A stretch of 64,000 bases of DNA, taken from Methylomarinum sp. Ch1-1. GTDB lineage: Bacteria > Pseudomonadota > Gammaproteobacteria > Methylococcales > Methylomonadaceae. The first letter of the stretch is position 1, and each line of letters begins with the position of its first letter. The position numbers and the translations under genes were made by a program. Positions 22,067 to 31,544 of the stretch are shown here, one piece after another. The notes beneath the pieces were generated by a model that was given only the letters and a program-made list of their open reading frames with translations, was not told the DNA's origin and did not search any database. The stretch spans positions 2,568,501-2,632,500 of the forward strand of contig NZ_CP157743.1 in assembly GCF_030717995.2 (NCBI RefSeq), read 5' to 3'.

Positions 22067-23698
22067 TCAAATCGTATCGCTGCCTTTCAGCGCATTGTAG
22101 ATGGCGTCCATGTCCTGTTGGTCGGTGTCAAACGACAAATCGGCGACATCGCCGGCGCAATCGACGCAGATGCTGATCAGTCCGGCATGTTTGATGACCG
22201 GCAGCAGCACCGTGAGGTTTTGCTCTTGATTTTCCAGGACCGTGGTGGCGTGTCCGGTGTCGAACAGTTTTCGTTCCAGCTGATAGGCGCGTTCGGCGCT
22301 TTCGCTTCCGGTCAATGTGATGATCGCTGGTTTTTGGCCGAAACGTGCGGCGCGATCTTCAGCCGTCACTGGCGGCAGATCGGCGCTATCGGACGTGCCG
22401 CTGATCATGCCGGCGCCGACGGTGACGTTGGTCAGGCGATCTATGATGATGAAGGCGCCGGTGCCTTTGCTTTGTGTATAGGGGTCGAAAACGGCCGGCG
22501 CATTGACCGAAACGGTGCATGAGGCTATTTCATTTAGTTGCAATTCATCGGCGTCATGGTGTTCCAGTGTGTTGACATCGATGCGGTGATGGATCGTCGA
22601 CACGGAGCCGGAGACGCTGCGGGTAGCCAGTTTGATCGTGTATTGACGGCCCGGTATCATGGCTTTTTCGGTCATCCAGACGATGTTGGCCTTGAATTTG
22701 TCGGCCACTATCGGCATGGACGAACTGCTGCCGACGATCGTATCGCCGCGGCTGATATCGATTTCATCTTCCAGCGTCAATGTGACCGCCATGCTTGCAA
22801 AAGCCTCTTCCAGTTCGCCTTCATAGGTGACGATGGATTTAATGCGGCTATGTTTGCCGGACGGCAAGGCTGTGATCGAGTCGCCTTTATGAAATACGCC
22901 GGAGGCGATGGTGCCGCAGAACCCGCGGAAATCGAGGTTTGGACGGTTCACGTATTGCACCGGAAAACGAGCGTCGCGGAAATTATGGTCGCTGGCGATT
23001 TCGATGGAGTTCAGCAATTCCATCAATGGCTTGCCGGAGAACCAAGGCATGTTCGGACTGGGATTGACGACGTTATCGCCGTCTAGCGCCGAAAGGGGGA
23101 TGAAGTGAACGTCTTGTAAATTCAGCGTTTTCGTGAAGGCGAGATAATCGTCTCTAATCTCGTTGAACGTTTCTTCGTTGTATTCAACCAGATCCATTTT
23201 GTTGATCGCGACGATAATATGCTTGATGCCCAGCAACGAGGCGATGAAGCTGTGGCGTTTGGTTTGGGTTTGCACACCGAAACGGGCGTCGATCAAGATG
23301 ACCGCCAGATCGCAGGTGGAGGCGCCGGTCGCCATGTTGCGGGTGTACTGTTCGTGTCCAGGCGTATCGGCGATGATGAATTTACGGGTCGACGTGGAAA
23401 AATAGCGATAGGCCACGTCGATGGTGATGCCTTGCTCGCGCTCCGCTTGCAGGCCGTCCACCAGCAACGCCAGATCAACGTTGCCGGCGCCGGTGGTGCC
23501 GGATTTGACGCTATCCGCCTGTACCGCCGCCAACTGGTCTTCATAAATCATCTTGGAATCATGGAGTAGGCGACCGATCAGGGTGCTTTTACCGTCGTCG
23601 ACGTTGCCGCAGGTTAAAAAACGCAGCAGTTCCTTGCGTTCGTGTTGAGCCAGATAGGCGTTAATATCGGTACTGATTAAATCTGATTGATGGGACAT
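22067..23698 (-). CDS. cysN: Sulfate adenylyltransferase GTPase subunit CysN with degenerate APS-kinase-like tail
   Basis: A 543-residue GTPase that drives sulfate activation to APS with CysD. Visible G motifs: P loop GNVDDGKS (31-38), [13 protein letters not shown], and [10 protein letters not shown]-Tu-like domains II and III follow. The first ~440 residues match CysN. The last ~100 continue past the usual CysN end (E. coli CysN is about 475 residues) with [11 protein letters not shown], then [16 protein letters not shown] and HAGLISICV. These align by eye with the fused CysC part of CysNC proteins, but the P loop (GLSGAGKS in active enzymes) is replaced by GSESAERA, so no kinase activity is expected. 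Transcribed after cysD with one gene between. Confidence 0.93.
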   Translation of the reverse strand: MSHQSDLISTDINAYLAQHERKELLRFLTCGNVDDGKSTLIGRLLHDSKMIYEDQLAAVQADSVKSGTTGAGNVDLALLVDGLQAEREQGITIDVAYRYFSTSTRKFIIADTPGHEQYTRNMATGASTCDLAVILIDARFGVQTQTKRHSFIASLLGIKHIIVAINKMDLVEYNEETFNEIRDDYLAFTKTLNLQDVHFIPLSALDGDNVVNPSPNMPWFSGKPLMELLNSIEIASDHNFRDARFPVQYVNRPNLDFRGFCGTIASGVFHKGDSITALPSGKHSRIKSIVTYEGELEEAFASMAVTLTLEDEIDISRGDTIVGSSSSMPIVADKFKANIVWMTEKAMIPGRQYTIKLATRSVSGSVSTIHHRIDVNTLEHHDADELQLNEIASCTVSVNAPAVFDPYTQSKGTGAFIIIDRLTNVTVGAGMISGTSDSADLPPVTAEDRAARFGQKPAIITLTGSESAERAYQLERKLFDTGHATTVLENQEQNLTVLLPVIKHAGLISICVDCAGDVADLSFDTDQQDMDAIYNALKGSDTI

Positions 23699-23741
23699 GG
23701 AATTTTTCCTGAAAAATTAGGCAAAGGACGAAAGACTAAAG

Positions 23742-24083
23742 TCAAAGGCTTCTGGATTTTATGAGTGCAGATAGCATTTTTGAAAGCTGTTCCGCTTCAT
23801 TTTTCCAATGCAAACCTTTTTCTTTTTCGATGTAACCAATTTCAATGCCTATATAAATCTGTGTTCGTAATTCGCCACATGAGCCTTTTGCGTAATAAAA
23901 GAATTTGTTACCGTCTTTATCCGTTTCCCGTTCAAAACCTTCGGCAATGTTGCAAGGAATGGATAAGCTGCTACGGGTTATTTGATCTTTAAAGCCATAA
24001 TCTTTTAAGTTGCTAAACTCTTTAAAGATTTCAACGCAAAGCCTTGAAGATCGTTTCCAGACTTCTAGGTCCTCGAAGCGCAT
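23742..24083 (-). CDS. Four-helix bundle protein (23S rRNA intervening-sequence family)
   Basis: A 113-residue helical protein of the family first found in 23S rRNA intervening sequences. Typical motifs are MRFEDLEVWKRSSRL, FKDQITRSSLSIPCNIAEGFER, FFYYAKGSCGELRTQI and the C-terminal LSKMLSALIKSR. Its biochemical role is unknown; structures of relatives form pentameric bundles. It lies between cysD and cysN on the same strand, 32 bases after cysD and 43 before cysN, in a position where these two genes are normally adjacent. The flanks contain AAGACAAAAGACTAAAG-like purine-rich repeats that also occur near 26.0 and 26.4 kb, consistent with insertion. Confidence 0.88.
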   Translation of the reverse strand: MRFEDLEVWKRSSRLCVEIFKEFSNLKDYGFKDQITRSSLSIPCNIAEGFERETDKDGNKFFYYAKGSCGELRTQIYIGIEIGYIEKEKGLHWKNEAEQLSKMLSALIKSRSL

Positions 24084-24115
24084 GTGCTTTTGTCTTGCGT
24101 CTTTTGGCTTTCGTA

Positions 24116-25024
24116 TTAAAAGTATCCTTCCCGTTTCTTTTGTTCCATCGAGCCGGCTTGGTCAAAGTCGATCAGGCGGCCCTGGCGTTCGGAGGTCGTG
24201 GTTAACAGCATTTCCTGAATGATTTCCGGCAGTGTCGTGGCGGTCGATTCCACCGCTCCGGTCAGTGGGTAGCAGCCGAGGGTGCGAAAACGCACCATTT
24301 TCATTTCTATCTTATCGTCTGGACCGATCGGCATGCGGTCGTCATCGACCATGATCAACATGCCGTCTTTTTCGACGACTGGACGTTTCTTGGCGAAATA
24401 CAGCGGTACGATAGGGATGTTTTCCAGATGAATATATTGCCAGACATCCAATTCGGTCCAGTTGGATAACGGGAATACGCGTATGCTTTCGCCTTTGTCG
24501 ATTCTGCCGTTATAAATGTTCCAGAGTTCCGGGCGCTGATTTTTCGGATCCCAACCATGGTTTTTATCGCGAAATGAATAGACCCGCTCCTTGGCCCGCG
24601 ATTTCTCCTCGTCGCGTCTTGCGCCGCCGAAGGCCGCGTCGAATTGGTATTTGTTCAGCGCTTGCTTCAAAGACTCGGTCTTCATCACGTCGGTATGTTT
24701 TTTACTGCCGTGAGTGAATGGGCCTATGCCTTGTTCGACGCCTTCCTGGTTGATATGAACCAACAGCTCGAGACCTAGGTCTTTCACCAGTTGATCGCGG
24801 AATTGGATCATTTCCTTGAATTTCCATGTGGTGTCGACATGCAATAAGGGAAAAGGAGGTTTGCCCGGGTGAAAGGCCTTCATTGCCAAATGCAGCATCA
24901 CCGCGGAATCCTTGCCGATAGAATACAACATCACCGGCTTTTCGAATTCCGCCGCCACTTCACGAATTATATGAATACTTTCAGCTTCAAGTTGTTTCAG
25001 GTGAGTTAGTTTATAATCAGTCAT
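24116..25024 (-). CDS. cysD: Sulfate adenylyltransferase subunit 2
   Basis: A 302-residue PP-loop ATP pyrophosphatase-type subunit that forms APS from sulfate and ATP together with CysN. The PP-loop is [14 protein letters not shown]; other hallmarks are [29 protein letters not shown] and [16 protein letters not shown]. The start at 25024 ([17 protein letters not shown]) gives exactly the usual length; a longer in-frame start at 25057 is unlikely. It leads the cysD - four-helix gene - cysN group. No Cbl- or CysB-type operator could be recognised upstream, where a palindrome element lies instead. Confidence 0.96.
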   Translation of the reverse strand: MTDYKLTHLKQLEAESIHIIREVAAEFEKPVMLYSIGKDSAVMLHLAMKAFHPGKPPFPLLHVDTTWKFKEMIQFRDQLVKDLGLELLVHINQEGVEQGIGPFTHGSKKHTDVMKTESLKQALNKYQFDAAFGGARRDEEKSRAKERVYSFRDKNHGWDPKNQRPELWNIYNGRIDKGESIRVFPLSNWTELDVWQYIHLENIPIVPLYFAKKRPVVEKDGMLIMVDDDRMPIGPDDKIEMKMVRFRTLGCYPLTGAVESTATTLPEIIQEMLLTTTSERQGRLIDFDQAGSMEQKKREGYF

Positions 25025-25176
25025 TAATGTATCCAGTCCACTGCCAGCATTTAACAAAAAACTCCTTATTTTAAAGCGTATAGGGCTTGAAAGCCAGAAG
25101 CTTACGCAATTAATGACGTAACTATTCAGTATCTTTCAGGGTTTAGGGAGTAGGCCATTGATTTCTCGGGACGCGT

Positions 25177-25245
25177 TCACCCAGCACCTAAATAAACGAA
25201 GATTATAAATCATTGCCAATAGTCTATGGTATTTAGGTGCTGGGT
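25177..25245 (+). repeat. 69-bp palindromic element, copy C
   Basis: Arms extend to a perfect 18-bp inverted repeat (TTCACCCAGCACCTAAAT). The core is oriented as in copy D. The left flank TTGATTTCTCGGGACGCG is the same as that of copy E, whose core lies the other way round. Confidence 0.85.
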
Positions 25246-25277
25246 GAATACTTCCATGGCAGCTAACGGCATCCTGC

Positions 25278-25360
25278 CTCACGCGGCACTTGCACTTCCC
25301 TGTGCGGCGGCCGCTAGCGATGTCCTATCTCACGCGGCACTTGCACTTCCCTGTGCGGCG
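25278..25360. repeat. Two 32-bp exact direct repeats, 51-bp period
   Basis: CTCACGCGGCACTTGCAC and the next 14 bases occur identically at 25278-25309 and 25329-25360. A reverse-complement fragment (GTGCAAGTGCCGCGTGA) is at about 50342-50358. Two copies are too few to call an array. Confidence 0.75.
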
Positions 25361-25595
25361 TAAGCTCTGGCTGCAACGTCTGACCCCCAGGGAAGGTGGG
25401 AATGCCACACCGGTCGGGAACCGGTGAGGTAGACCGTCAGGGACGATGGAAATGCAGATTTTGCAGGTAGAAAATTGCTCCTGCATTTTCTACATTTCCG
25501 CCTTCCTTGGCGGTCAGAGCAAAAATTCTGCCTGTTGCAGATAGCCCGATAAATCAATAATCGACTCCCTCTGATAAAAATACGCTGAAATTACG

Positions 25596-26021
25596 ATGAA
25601 ACATGGATTAGAGGCGCTAAAACGTCAATGTAACAGCCGCCATCCGACCCATCAGGCCTTGGCGGCTGTGCTGATGCGGGATTTGCAGCATTGTCGGTGT
25701 TATATTTACGGCCAGCAAGCTGAAGAGCACGTTTTGTTGGCTGTACTGGGCTTACAGGCCGGCTCGCTGGACTATGAAAAATTCGATCAACGCATCGATT
25801 TTATGCTGGCGGGAGAAATTATCCGGGACGATTGTGTGCCGCTGACTTATCGCCTGCAAGGTGATTGCTTTTCGATCACCGGAAGATGTTCAATGTTGCC
25901 CCGGGTCTGTGGCGTCGATTGGTATATAGGGGGCGGTTATAGCGGTAAAGCAGGCGATCAGGCGCGGCTGAAGTTTAAGGTTTCTATTAAGGAGGTTTTA
26001 AGACAAAAGACAAAAGACTAA
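25596..26021 (+). CDS. Hypothetical protein, 141 residues
   Basis: A soluble 141-residue protein that I do not recognise. The N-terminal part (RHPTHQALAAVLMRDLQHCRCYIYGQQAEEHVLLAVLGLQ) looks helical with three cysteines; the C-terminal part (DDCVPLTYRLQGDCFSITGRCSMLPRVCGVDWYI) is strand-like with four more, so a metal site or disulfide is possible, though spacing fits no known motif. The last residues (RQKTKD) are encoded by the purine-rich AAGACAAAAGACTAAGG repeat, which suggests that the original C-terminus was replaced or extended by repeat spread. It faces away from cysD and is flanked by repeats; expression is unproven. Confidence 0.5.
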   Translation: MKHGLEALKRQCNSRHPTHQALAAVLMRDLQHCRCYIYGQQAEEHVLLAVLGLQAGSLDYEKFDQRIDFMLAGEIIRDDCVPLTYRLQGDCFSITGRCSMLPRVCGVDWYIGGGYSGKAGDQARLKFKVSIKEVLRQKTKD

Positions 26022-26515
26022 GGACAAAAGACTACCTGATTACCCATAAGTTTCCGCCAACTTTAAAGAATAATTATAGTCATCGCACTTCAAACTTCGT
26101 CACCTTGTACCTTCGCCCTCCGGGAGAAGGCTGGATGAGGGCATCAAAAGAACCGAAATTTGAAGTGCGAACAGTATATTAAGCGTACTTGCTAAGATAG
26201 GTGAAAAACGAGCATTCGGTAACTTGCTCTCCAAGACGCTGTTCACCCAGCACCTAAATAAAGGAAGATGATTTATCGCAGCCATTAGCCTATGGAATTT
26301 AGGTGCTGGGTAAATATATCCCTATAAGCTTGGGTTCGGCATCCATGCCTCACACACTTGCAGAGCAAGCCACCGAACACTCGCCAAGTAGCTGAGAGTT
26401 ATAAGTAATCAAGAAAGACTAAGGACAAAAGATTCGTTAGAAGCTTGACAGTATACACAGACTCTCTATGCTTTTTCGCCTTTCGCCTTTCGCCTTTCGC
26501 CTTTCGCCTTTCGCC
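26022..26515. repeat. 494-bp intergenic stretch of repeats
   Basis: No gene is supported. 69-bp element copy D is at 26243-26311, inside a larger imperfect palindrome in which ATTCGGTAACTTGCTCT (about 26213-26229) pairs with AGAGCAAGCCACCGAAC (about 26362-26378). AAAGACTAAGGACAAAAGA purine repeats occur at about 26003-26031 and 26411-26431. A 7-bp tandem repeat ends the stretch. Confidence 0.7.
26243..26311 (+). repeat. 69-bp palindromic element, copy D
   Basis: Same arms and exact length as the other copies. Its core is nearly the reverse complement of copy E (42642-42710). Confidence 0.85.
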
Positions 26516-26517
26516 TT
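26473..26517. repeat. 7-bp tandem repeat (TTTCGCC) x6
   Basis: Six uninterrupted copies of TTTCGCC directly abut the acs stop codon on its 3' side. Such tracts often vary in copy number by slippage; here it would change only the acs 3' untranslated end. Confidence 0.85.
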
Positions 26518-28453
26518 ACTTATTCGCCCGATGATCGATGATTTCATCGACGACGGCGGGGTCGGCCAGCGTCGAGGTGTCGCCGAGATTATTCAATTCG
26601 TTAGCGGCCACTTTGCGTAGAATCCGGCGCATGATCTTGCCCGAGCGGGTTTTAGGCAAGCCCGGCGCCCATTGTATGATGTCGGGATGAGCGATCGGGC
26701 CGATTTCGTCCCTGACCAGCTGGATCAGTTCCTGACGCAGTTTCTCACTGGGTTCGACGCCGACATTCAGCGTGACATAGGCGTAGATGCCTTGGCCTTT
26801 GATGTTGTGTGGATAGCCGACTACGGCCGCTTCGGCGACATCGTCATGCAGCACCAGTGCGCTTTCCACTTCGGCGGTGCCCATGCGGTGACCGGAAACG
26901 TTGATTACATCGTCGACGCGACCGGTAATCCAGTAGTAACCGTCTTTATCCCGGCGGGCGCCATCGCCGGTGAAATAATAGCCGGGGAAGTTCTTGAAGT
27001 AGGTGTCGACGAAACGCTGATGATCGCCATAGACGCTGCGGGACTGCCCGGGCCATGGAAAGCTGATCACCAGTAGGCCTTCCGCTTCTCCGGTCAGCAC
27101 GTTGCCTTCGTTATCGAGTATTTCCGGTTTCACGCCAAAAAACGGCAGTGTCGCGGAGCCCGGTTTCAGTCGGGTAGCGCCTGGCAATGGCGTGATCAGG
27201 ATGCCGCCGGTTTCGGTTTGCCACCAGGTGTCGACAATCGGGCAGCGTTGGTTGCCGACAACCTGATAATACCATTCCCAGGCTTCCGGGTTGATCGGTT
27301 CGCCGACGCTGCCCAGCAGTTTCAGGCTACTGCGCTCGGTGCGTTCGACATAGTCGTCGCCCTGCGCCATTAATGAGCGGATTGCGGTCGGGGCGGTATA
27401 AAAAATATTGACCCGGTGTTTGTCGATCACTTGCCAGAAACGGTCGGCGGCCGGATAGGTCGGTACGCCTTCGAACATCAGCGTGGTCGCGCCGTTGCAT
27501 AACGGGCCGTAGATGATATAGGAATGGCCGGTAACCCAGCCGATATCGGCGGTGCACCAGTAGATGTCGCCGTCATGATAGTCGAACACGTATTTATGCG
27601 TCATTGCGGTATAGAGCAGATAACCGCCGGTGGTGTGCTGGACGCCTTTCGGTTTGCCGGTCGAGCCTGAGGTGTACAGGATGAATAATGGATCTTCGGC
27701 ATCCATCGCTTCCGGCGGGCAGTCGGCGGAAGCTTCCGCCATCGCTTCGTGATACCAGAGATCGCGGCCTTCGCTCCAGGGAATGTCGTTGCCGGTGTTT
27801 TCGATAACGATGATTTTGTGCAGATTCGGGCAGCTTGCCGCCGCTTTGTCGGCATGGATCTTGGAAGGCACCGTTTTGCCGCCGCGATAACCTTCGTCGG
27901 CGCAGATCAGGTATTGGCAGTCTGCGTCCAGGATACGGTCTTTCAAGGAGTCGGCCGAAAAGCCGCCGAACACGATCGAGTGTATCGCGCCGATACGCGT
28001 GCAGGCGAGGATGACGACGGCGGCCTCGGCCAGCATCGGTAGATAGATGCAGACCCTGTCGCCTTTTTTAACGCCTTGAGTCTTGAGAACGTTGGCGAAT
28101 TTACAGACCTGTTCATGCAGCTGGCGATAGGTGATTTTCTTGTCTTGGCTGGGGTCGTCGCCTTCCCAGATGATTGCCACCTGGTCGCCTCGTTTTTCCA
28201 GGTGACGGTCCAGGCAATTGGCGCTGACATTCAGTTTGCCGCCGCTAAACCAGCTGATTTCGCCCTTAGGGTAATCGTAGTCCAGCACCTTGTCCCAGGG
28301 CTGTATCCAGTCCAGGAAATTTTCGGCCTGTTCGGCCCAGAAGGCTTCCGGGTCGGCGATCGATTGCCGATACAAAGCTTGATAGCTTTCAGCATTGATG
28401 TGCGCATGTGCGGCGTTTTCGGGGCTGACCTCATAAATCTTGTGTTCTGACAT
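26516..28453 (-). CDS. acs: Acetyl-CoA synthetase (AMP-forming)
   Basis: A 645-residue ANL-family ligase making acetyl-CoA from acetate, ATP and CoA through acetyl-AMP. The ATP-binding loop is [14 protein letters not shown], followed by [10 protein letters not shown] and [24 protein letters not shown]; the regulatory and catalytic lysine is Lys606 in [11 protein letters not shown], the usual target of Pat acetylation. The start at 28453 ([12 protein letters not shown]) has AAGGAT at a good distance; an in-frame start 57 bases upstream is less likely. Length matches the family. It lies 43 bases after gluQ on the same strand, so it may be co-transcribed with dksA-gluQ. Confidence 0.97.
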   Translation of the reverse strand: MSEHKIYEVSPENAAHAHINAESYQALYRQSIADPEAFWAEQAENFLDWIQPWDKVLDYDYPKGEISWFSGGKLNVSANCLDRHLEKRGDQVAIIWEGDDPSQDKKITYRQLHEQVCKFANVLKTQGVKKGDRVCIYLPMLAEAAVVILACTRIGAIHSIVFGGFSADSLKDRILDADCQYLICADEGYRGGKTVPSKIHADKAAASCPNLHKIIVIENTGNDIPWSEGRDLWYHEAMAEASADCPPEAMDAEDPLFILYTSGSTGKPKGVQHTTGGYLLYTAMTHKYVFDYHDGDIYWCTADIGWVTGHSYIIYGPLCNGATTLMFEGVPTYPAADRFWQVIDKHRVNIFYTAPTAIRSLMAQGDDYVERTERSSLKLLGSVGEPINPEAWEWYYQVVGNQRCPIVDTWWQTETGGILITPLPGATRLKPGSATLPFFGVKPEILDNEGNVLTGEAEGLLVISFPWPGQSRSVYGDHQRFVDTYFKNFPGYYFTGDGARRDKDGYYWITGRVDDVINVSGHRMGTAEVESALVLHDDVAEAAVVGYPHNIKGQGIYAYVTLNVGVEPSEKLRQELIQLVRDEIGPIAHPDIIQWAPGLPKTRSGKIMRRILRKVAANELNNLGDTSTLADPAVVDEIIDHRANK

Positions 28454-28496
28454 AAGTGATCCTTGCTTACAGTGTGGCTTTACATTAGTCAATTCC

Positions 28497-29393
28497 TCAA
28501 TGAATTGCACGGACTTTTTTCAGGTTTTCCGGCTGCCAGTGGGCGATGGCCCAATCGAGGATTTCAGTGACGTTTGCTTTGCCCAGGCTTGCTGGCGGCT
28601 TTTGTTTCAGTAACTTCAGCAACAGAAACAGCGTGTGCGCCGGTCTTTGTGTGTCGACGGCTTGCGCGTGGGTCTGTTTGCTTAATTTGTGTCCCTGTTC
28701 GTCGACGATAATGGGGACATGCATATAACTTAGGCGCTGATAACCGAGTAAGCGTTGAATAAATATCTGCCGTGGCGTCGAGTCGAGCAGATCGTAGCCG
28801 CGCACGACATCGGTGATGTTTTGTTGGTGGTCATCGATGACAACCGCCAGTTGATAGGCGACAATCCGGTCTTTGCGTTGCACGATAAAGTCGCCCAGTT
28901 CGCGGCTTAGGTTTTGCTGTATAAAGCCTTGCAGGCGGTCCTGAAAAAATAGCATGAGGTCGTCGGTTTTAATGCGCAATGCAGCGGGTTGATTGGCATC
29001 GGGGGGGGTAACGCGACAAAAGCCTGGATAAATTGGATGCTGATTGTGGGTCGCCTCGGCCAGTGATTTGCGACTGCAGCTGCAGCGGTAGAGCCGTTGT
29101 TCTTCTAGCAAACGGTCGATGGCGTGGTGATAATCGGCCAGTTTTTCGCTTTGATAATCGATGGGGCCGTCCCAGTGCAGACCAAATATTTGCAGTTCGT
29201 TGATGATTTGTTCGGCGGCGCCGGGAACGTTGCGCGGGGTGTCGAGGTCGTCGATACGCAGTAGCCATAGACCGCGATGGCTACGCGCATCTAGATAGCT
29301 CGCCAGCGCGGTGTATAGCGAACCTAAGTGGAGCGGGCCGGTCGGCGAAGGCGCAAACCGGCCAATATAACGTTTGGAGCCGGAGCCGGACAG
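28497..29393 (-). CDS. gluQ: Glutamyl-Q tRNA(Asp) synthetase with no canonical start codon
   Basis: About 298 residues; a truncated GluRS paralogue that puts glutamate on the queuosine base of tRNA(Asp). Class I motifs are HLGS (in [16 protein letters not shown]) and KLSKQ; the zinc site CSCSRK...YPGFC matches the known Cys-Cys-Tyr-Cys pattern. The frame is open up to 29420, where a stop blocks extension, yet it contains no ATG, GTG or TTG before the conserved N-terminus. The best candidate is CTG at 29393, six bases after AGTAGG; an ATC at 29396 overlapping the dksA TAA is another. The first usable TTG is at 29111, which would delete the HLGS site. Adjacent to dksA as in many proteobacteria. 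Confidence 0.85.
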   Translation of the reverse strand: MSGSGSKRYIGRFAPSPTGPLHLGSLYTALASYLDARSHRGLWLLRIDDLDTPRNVPGAAEQIINELQIFGLHWDGPIDYQSEKLADYHHAIDRLLEEQRLYRCSCSRKSLAEATHNQHPIYPGFCRVTPPDANQPAALRIKTDDLMLFFQDRLQGFIQQNLSRELGDFIVQRKDRIVAYQLAVVIDDHQQNITDVVRGYDLLDSTPRQIFIQRLLGYQRLSYMHVPIIVDEQGHKLSKQTHAQAVDTQRPAHTLFLLLKLLKQKPPASLGKANVTEILDWAIAHWQPENLKKVRAIH

Positions 29394-29395
29394 GA

Positions 29396-29827
29396 TTAAC
29401 CTACTTGTTTTTCTCTGATCTCATCGAGTGTTTTGCAGTCGATACATAAGGTGGCCGTCGGGCGAGCTTCTAGGCGGCGGATACCGATTTCAATGCCACA
29501 GGTCTCGCAGTAGCCGTAATCACCGGATTCGATGTCTTTTAAGGATTCATCGATTTTTTTAATCAGTTTGCGTTCTCTATCACGGGTTCTCAATTCCAAA
29601 CTAAACTCAGATTCTTGAGTCGCGCGGTCATTGGGGTCCGGGAAGTTAGAGGCGTCATCCTGCATGTGATGTACGGTACGATCGACTTCCTCCATCAATT
29701 CGGCTTTCCAGCTTCTCAGAAGAGACTCAAAGTGTTTCAATTGATTCTCATTCATGTATTCTTCGCCTTCTTTTTCTTCGTAAGGCTTAAAACTGAAATG
29801 ATTGTCATCAGTTTTAGGATCGGTCAT
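29396..29827 (-). CDS. dksA: RNA polymerase-binding transcription factor DksA
   Basis: A 143-residue ppGpp co-regulator that enters the RNA polymerase secondary channel. The coiled coil carries the catalytic-tip aspartates Asp64 and Asp67 in DPNDRA; the zinc finger is CETC (107, 110) and CIDC (128, 131). The first ~24 residues (rich in Asp, Glu, Lys) precede the conserved core that begins [13 protein letters not shown], as in E. coli. Length is normal. Followed directly by gluQ, as is common; no terminator hairpin separates them. Confidence 0.97.
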   Translation of the reverse strand: MTDPKTDDNHFSFKPYEEKEGEEYMNENQLKHFESLLRSWKAELMEEVDRTVHHMQDDASNFPDPNDRATQESEFSLELRTRDRERKLIKKIDESLKDIESGDYGYCETCGIEIGIRRLEARPTATLCIDCKTLDEIREKQVG

Positions 29828-30046
29828 CCGTTAACTCCTAGCAAATTTAAAAAAACTGCGCATTTTTATCAGAATAGCGCGGTCTTAGCAAGAATTTTGT
29901 TTAACCATGCTTGCAGGTGAATGAGTCGGCTATTTCTGTGTGCTTGCCGACAAGCTGATGATTTAACAAGCGGGTTAGTCAAATTTATATTGAATAGGTT
30001 CAATTTTGTTATCATTTCCCGGCCAAACAACAAGGAACAGCTAGTC

Positions 30047-31210
30047 ATGAAATCGTTAATCGCCAACAGAATGCAGGGTATTTCGCCTTTCTATGTGATG
30101 GAATTGCTACAACGCGCCAAGCAGTTGGAGCAGCAGGGTAGAGATATCATCCATATGGAGATCGGCGAACCCGATTTCGCGACGCCGGATGCGGTGATTG
30201 GCGCCGCTCAGCAGTGTTTGCAAGAGGGGCAGGTTAAATACACTGCGGCGGCCGGCTTGCCGGCGTTGCGCGAAGCGATCGCCGGCTATTATAAGGATCA
30301 TTATCAGGTCAACATCGCCAAGGAGCGGATTTTCGTCACGCCCGGGGCCTCCGGTGCTTTCTTGTTGGCGTTAGGCGTCAGTTTGAATGGCGGCGAGGAA
30401 ATTCTAATGGCCGATCCCTGTTATCCGTGTAATGATAATTTCGTGCGTTTATTCGAGGGTAAAAGCCGTTTCGTCAATGTAACGGCCGAGAGTCGCTATC
30501 AATTGAATGCCGAGTTAATACGTCAGCATTGGCGGGAAAACTGCAAAGGCGCGGTGATCGCTTCGCCATCAAATCCTACCGGCACCGTGATTGAAGCCGG
30601 CGTATTAAAGGCCGCCATTGAGCAGACCCGAGCTTTGCAGGGCTGTTTTTATTCGGATGAAATCTATCATGGTTTGGTTTACGGGCAACCGTCCGCCAGT
30701 GCCTTGCAGTACAGCGATGAGGTATTTGTCATCAACAGTTTCTCCAAGTTTTTCGGCATGACCGGTTGGCGTATCGGTTGGTTGGTGGCGCCGGAAGCTT
30801 TTATCGACCCCGTCGAAAGGTTGGCGCAGAACCTTTTTATCGCTACTTCGACTCATTCCCAATATGCGGCGTTGGCGTCATTTTCACCGGAAAATACTCA
30901 AGAGCTGGAGCGCAGACGCAGGGAATTTGCCAAACGCCGAGATTTTCTCTATGAAAATCTGCTCAAACTGGGTTTTATCATTGATTGTAAGCCGGAAGGG
31001 GCGTTTTATATCTATGCTAACTGCAGTCGCTTTAGCGATGATAGTTTCCGGTTCGCCAAGGAGTTGTTGGAAAGCGAAGGAGTCGCAGTGACTCCGGGCA
31101 AGGATTTCGGTAAAAATAATGATAATTTTTATATTAGATTTGCATATACCGCTTCAATCGATAGAATGGCCGATGCTTTGAACCGACTGGAACGATTTTT
31201 ATGCCGATAA
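30047..31210 (+). CDS. Pyridoxal-phosphate aminotransferase, class I/II
   Basis: A 387-residue fold-type I aminotransferase. Conserved features: MEIGEPDFATP near the N-terminus, ASPSNPTGTV, SDEIYHGLVYG, PLP lysine Lys234 in NSFSKFFGMTGWRIGW, and the substrate-carboxylate arginine in FYIRFAYT. The start at 30047 (MKSLIANRMQGISPFYVMELL) follows AAGGA; an in-frame start at 29921 would add a tail unlike the family. The substrate cannot be told; relatives are annotated as aspartate, alanine or tyrosine aminotransferases. Its end overlaps the next gene by ten bases, so the two are translationally linked. Confidence 0.93.
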   Translation: MKSLIANRMQGISPFYVMELLQRAKQLEQQGRDIIHMEIGEPDFATPDAVIGAAQQCLQEGQVKYTAAAGLPALREAIAGYYKDHYQVNIAKERIFVTPGASGAFLLALGVSLNGGEEILMADPCYPCNDNFVRLFEGKSRFVNVTAESRYQLNAELIRQHWRENCKGAVIASPSNPTGTVIEAGVLKAAIEQTRALQGCFYSDEIYHGLVYGQPSASALQYSDEVFVINSFSKFFGMTGWRIGWLVAPEAFIDPVERLAQNLFIATSTHSQYAALASFSPENTQELERRRREFAKRRDFLYENLLKLGFIIDCKPEGAFYIYANCSRFSDDSFRFAKELLESEGVAVTPGKDFGKNNDNFYIRFAYTASIDRMADALNRLERFLCR

Positions 31211-31524
31211 CGCAATTATCCGCCACGGAATTACGGGAAAAAATACGCAATAGCGATAATTTGCTATTACTTGATGTCAGGGAACCGCATGAATTCGATT
31301 ATGCCCACATCGAAGGCAGCGAATTGATACCACTTGCTTTACTGCCGTTAAGGGTCGCCGAACTCGATGCCGATCGGGAAACCGTGTTGGTTTGCCATCA
31401 TGGCGTGCGCAGCATGCAGGCCTCGAATTATTTACAAGGCCGCGGATTCGCTAAACTATATAATTTAACCGGTGGAATCGATGCATGGTCTGTTCAATGT
31501 GATGATTCTGTTCCCCGATATTGA
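31201..31524 (+). CDS. Rhodanese-domain sulfurtransferase
   Basis: A 107-residue single-domain rhodanese. The active-site loop is CHHGVRS with Cys65, followed by MQASNYLQGRGF and the typical NLTGGIDAW. LLLDVREPHEFDYAHIEGS is the conserved N-terminal strand and CDC25-like helix. Single-domain rhodaneses carry persulfide sulfur for thio-modification or detoxification; the acceptor is unknown. Its ATG lies within the last codons of the aminotransferase gene. Together with the DUF3581 gene 20 bases on, it likely forms a three-gene operon. Confidence 0.93.
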   Translation: MPITQLSATELREKIRNSDNLLLLDVREPHEFDYAHIEGSELIPLALLPLRVAELDADRETVLVCHHGVRSMQASNYLQGRGFAKLYNLTGGIDAWSVQCDDSVPRY

Positions 31525-31544
31525 GAATAATAAATACTAAAATC

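Larger units (their letters stand above)
25025..25595. repeat. 571-bp intergenic stretch of repeats
   Basis: No gene is supported. It holds the 69-bp element copy C (25177-25245), a 32-bp exact direct repeat at 25278-25309 and 25329-25360, a small hairpin around CACCGGT...ACCGGTG near 25410-25427, and a segment (about 25480-25570) whose reverse complement recurs at about 50275-50340 and in part at 40198-40235. Confidence 0.7.

Noticed and set aside
24116..25024. Possible separate cysC or cysH gene near cysDN
   Set aside because: No other sulfate-assimilation gene is found within the window; only the degenerate tail on CysN resembles CysC.
28497..29111. gluQ as an N-terminally truncated 204-residue gene starting at TTG 29111
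   Set aside because: The conserved frame with the HLGS motif continues upstream without a stop, so the truncation would only reflect lack of a standard start codon; a frameshift is also not needed.
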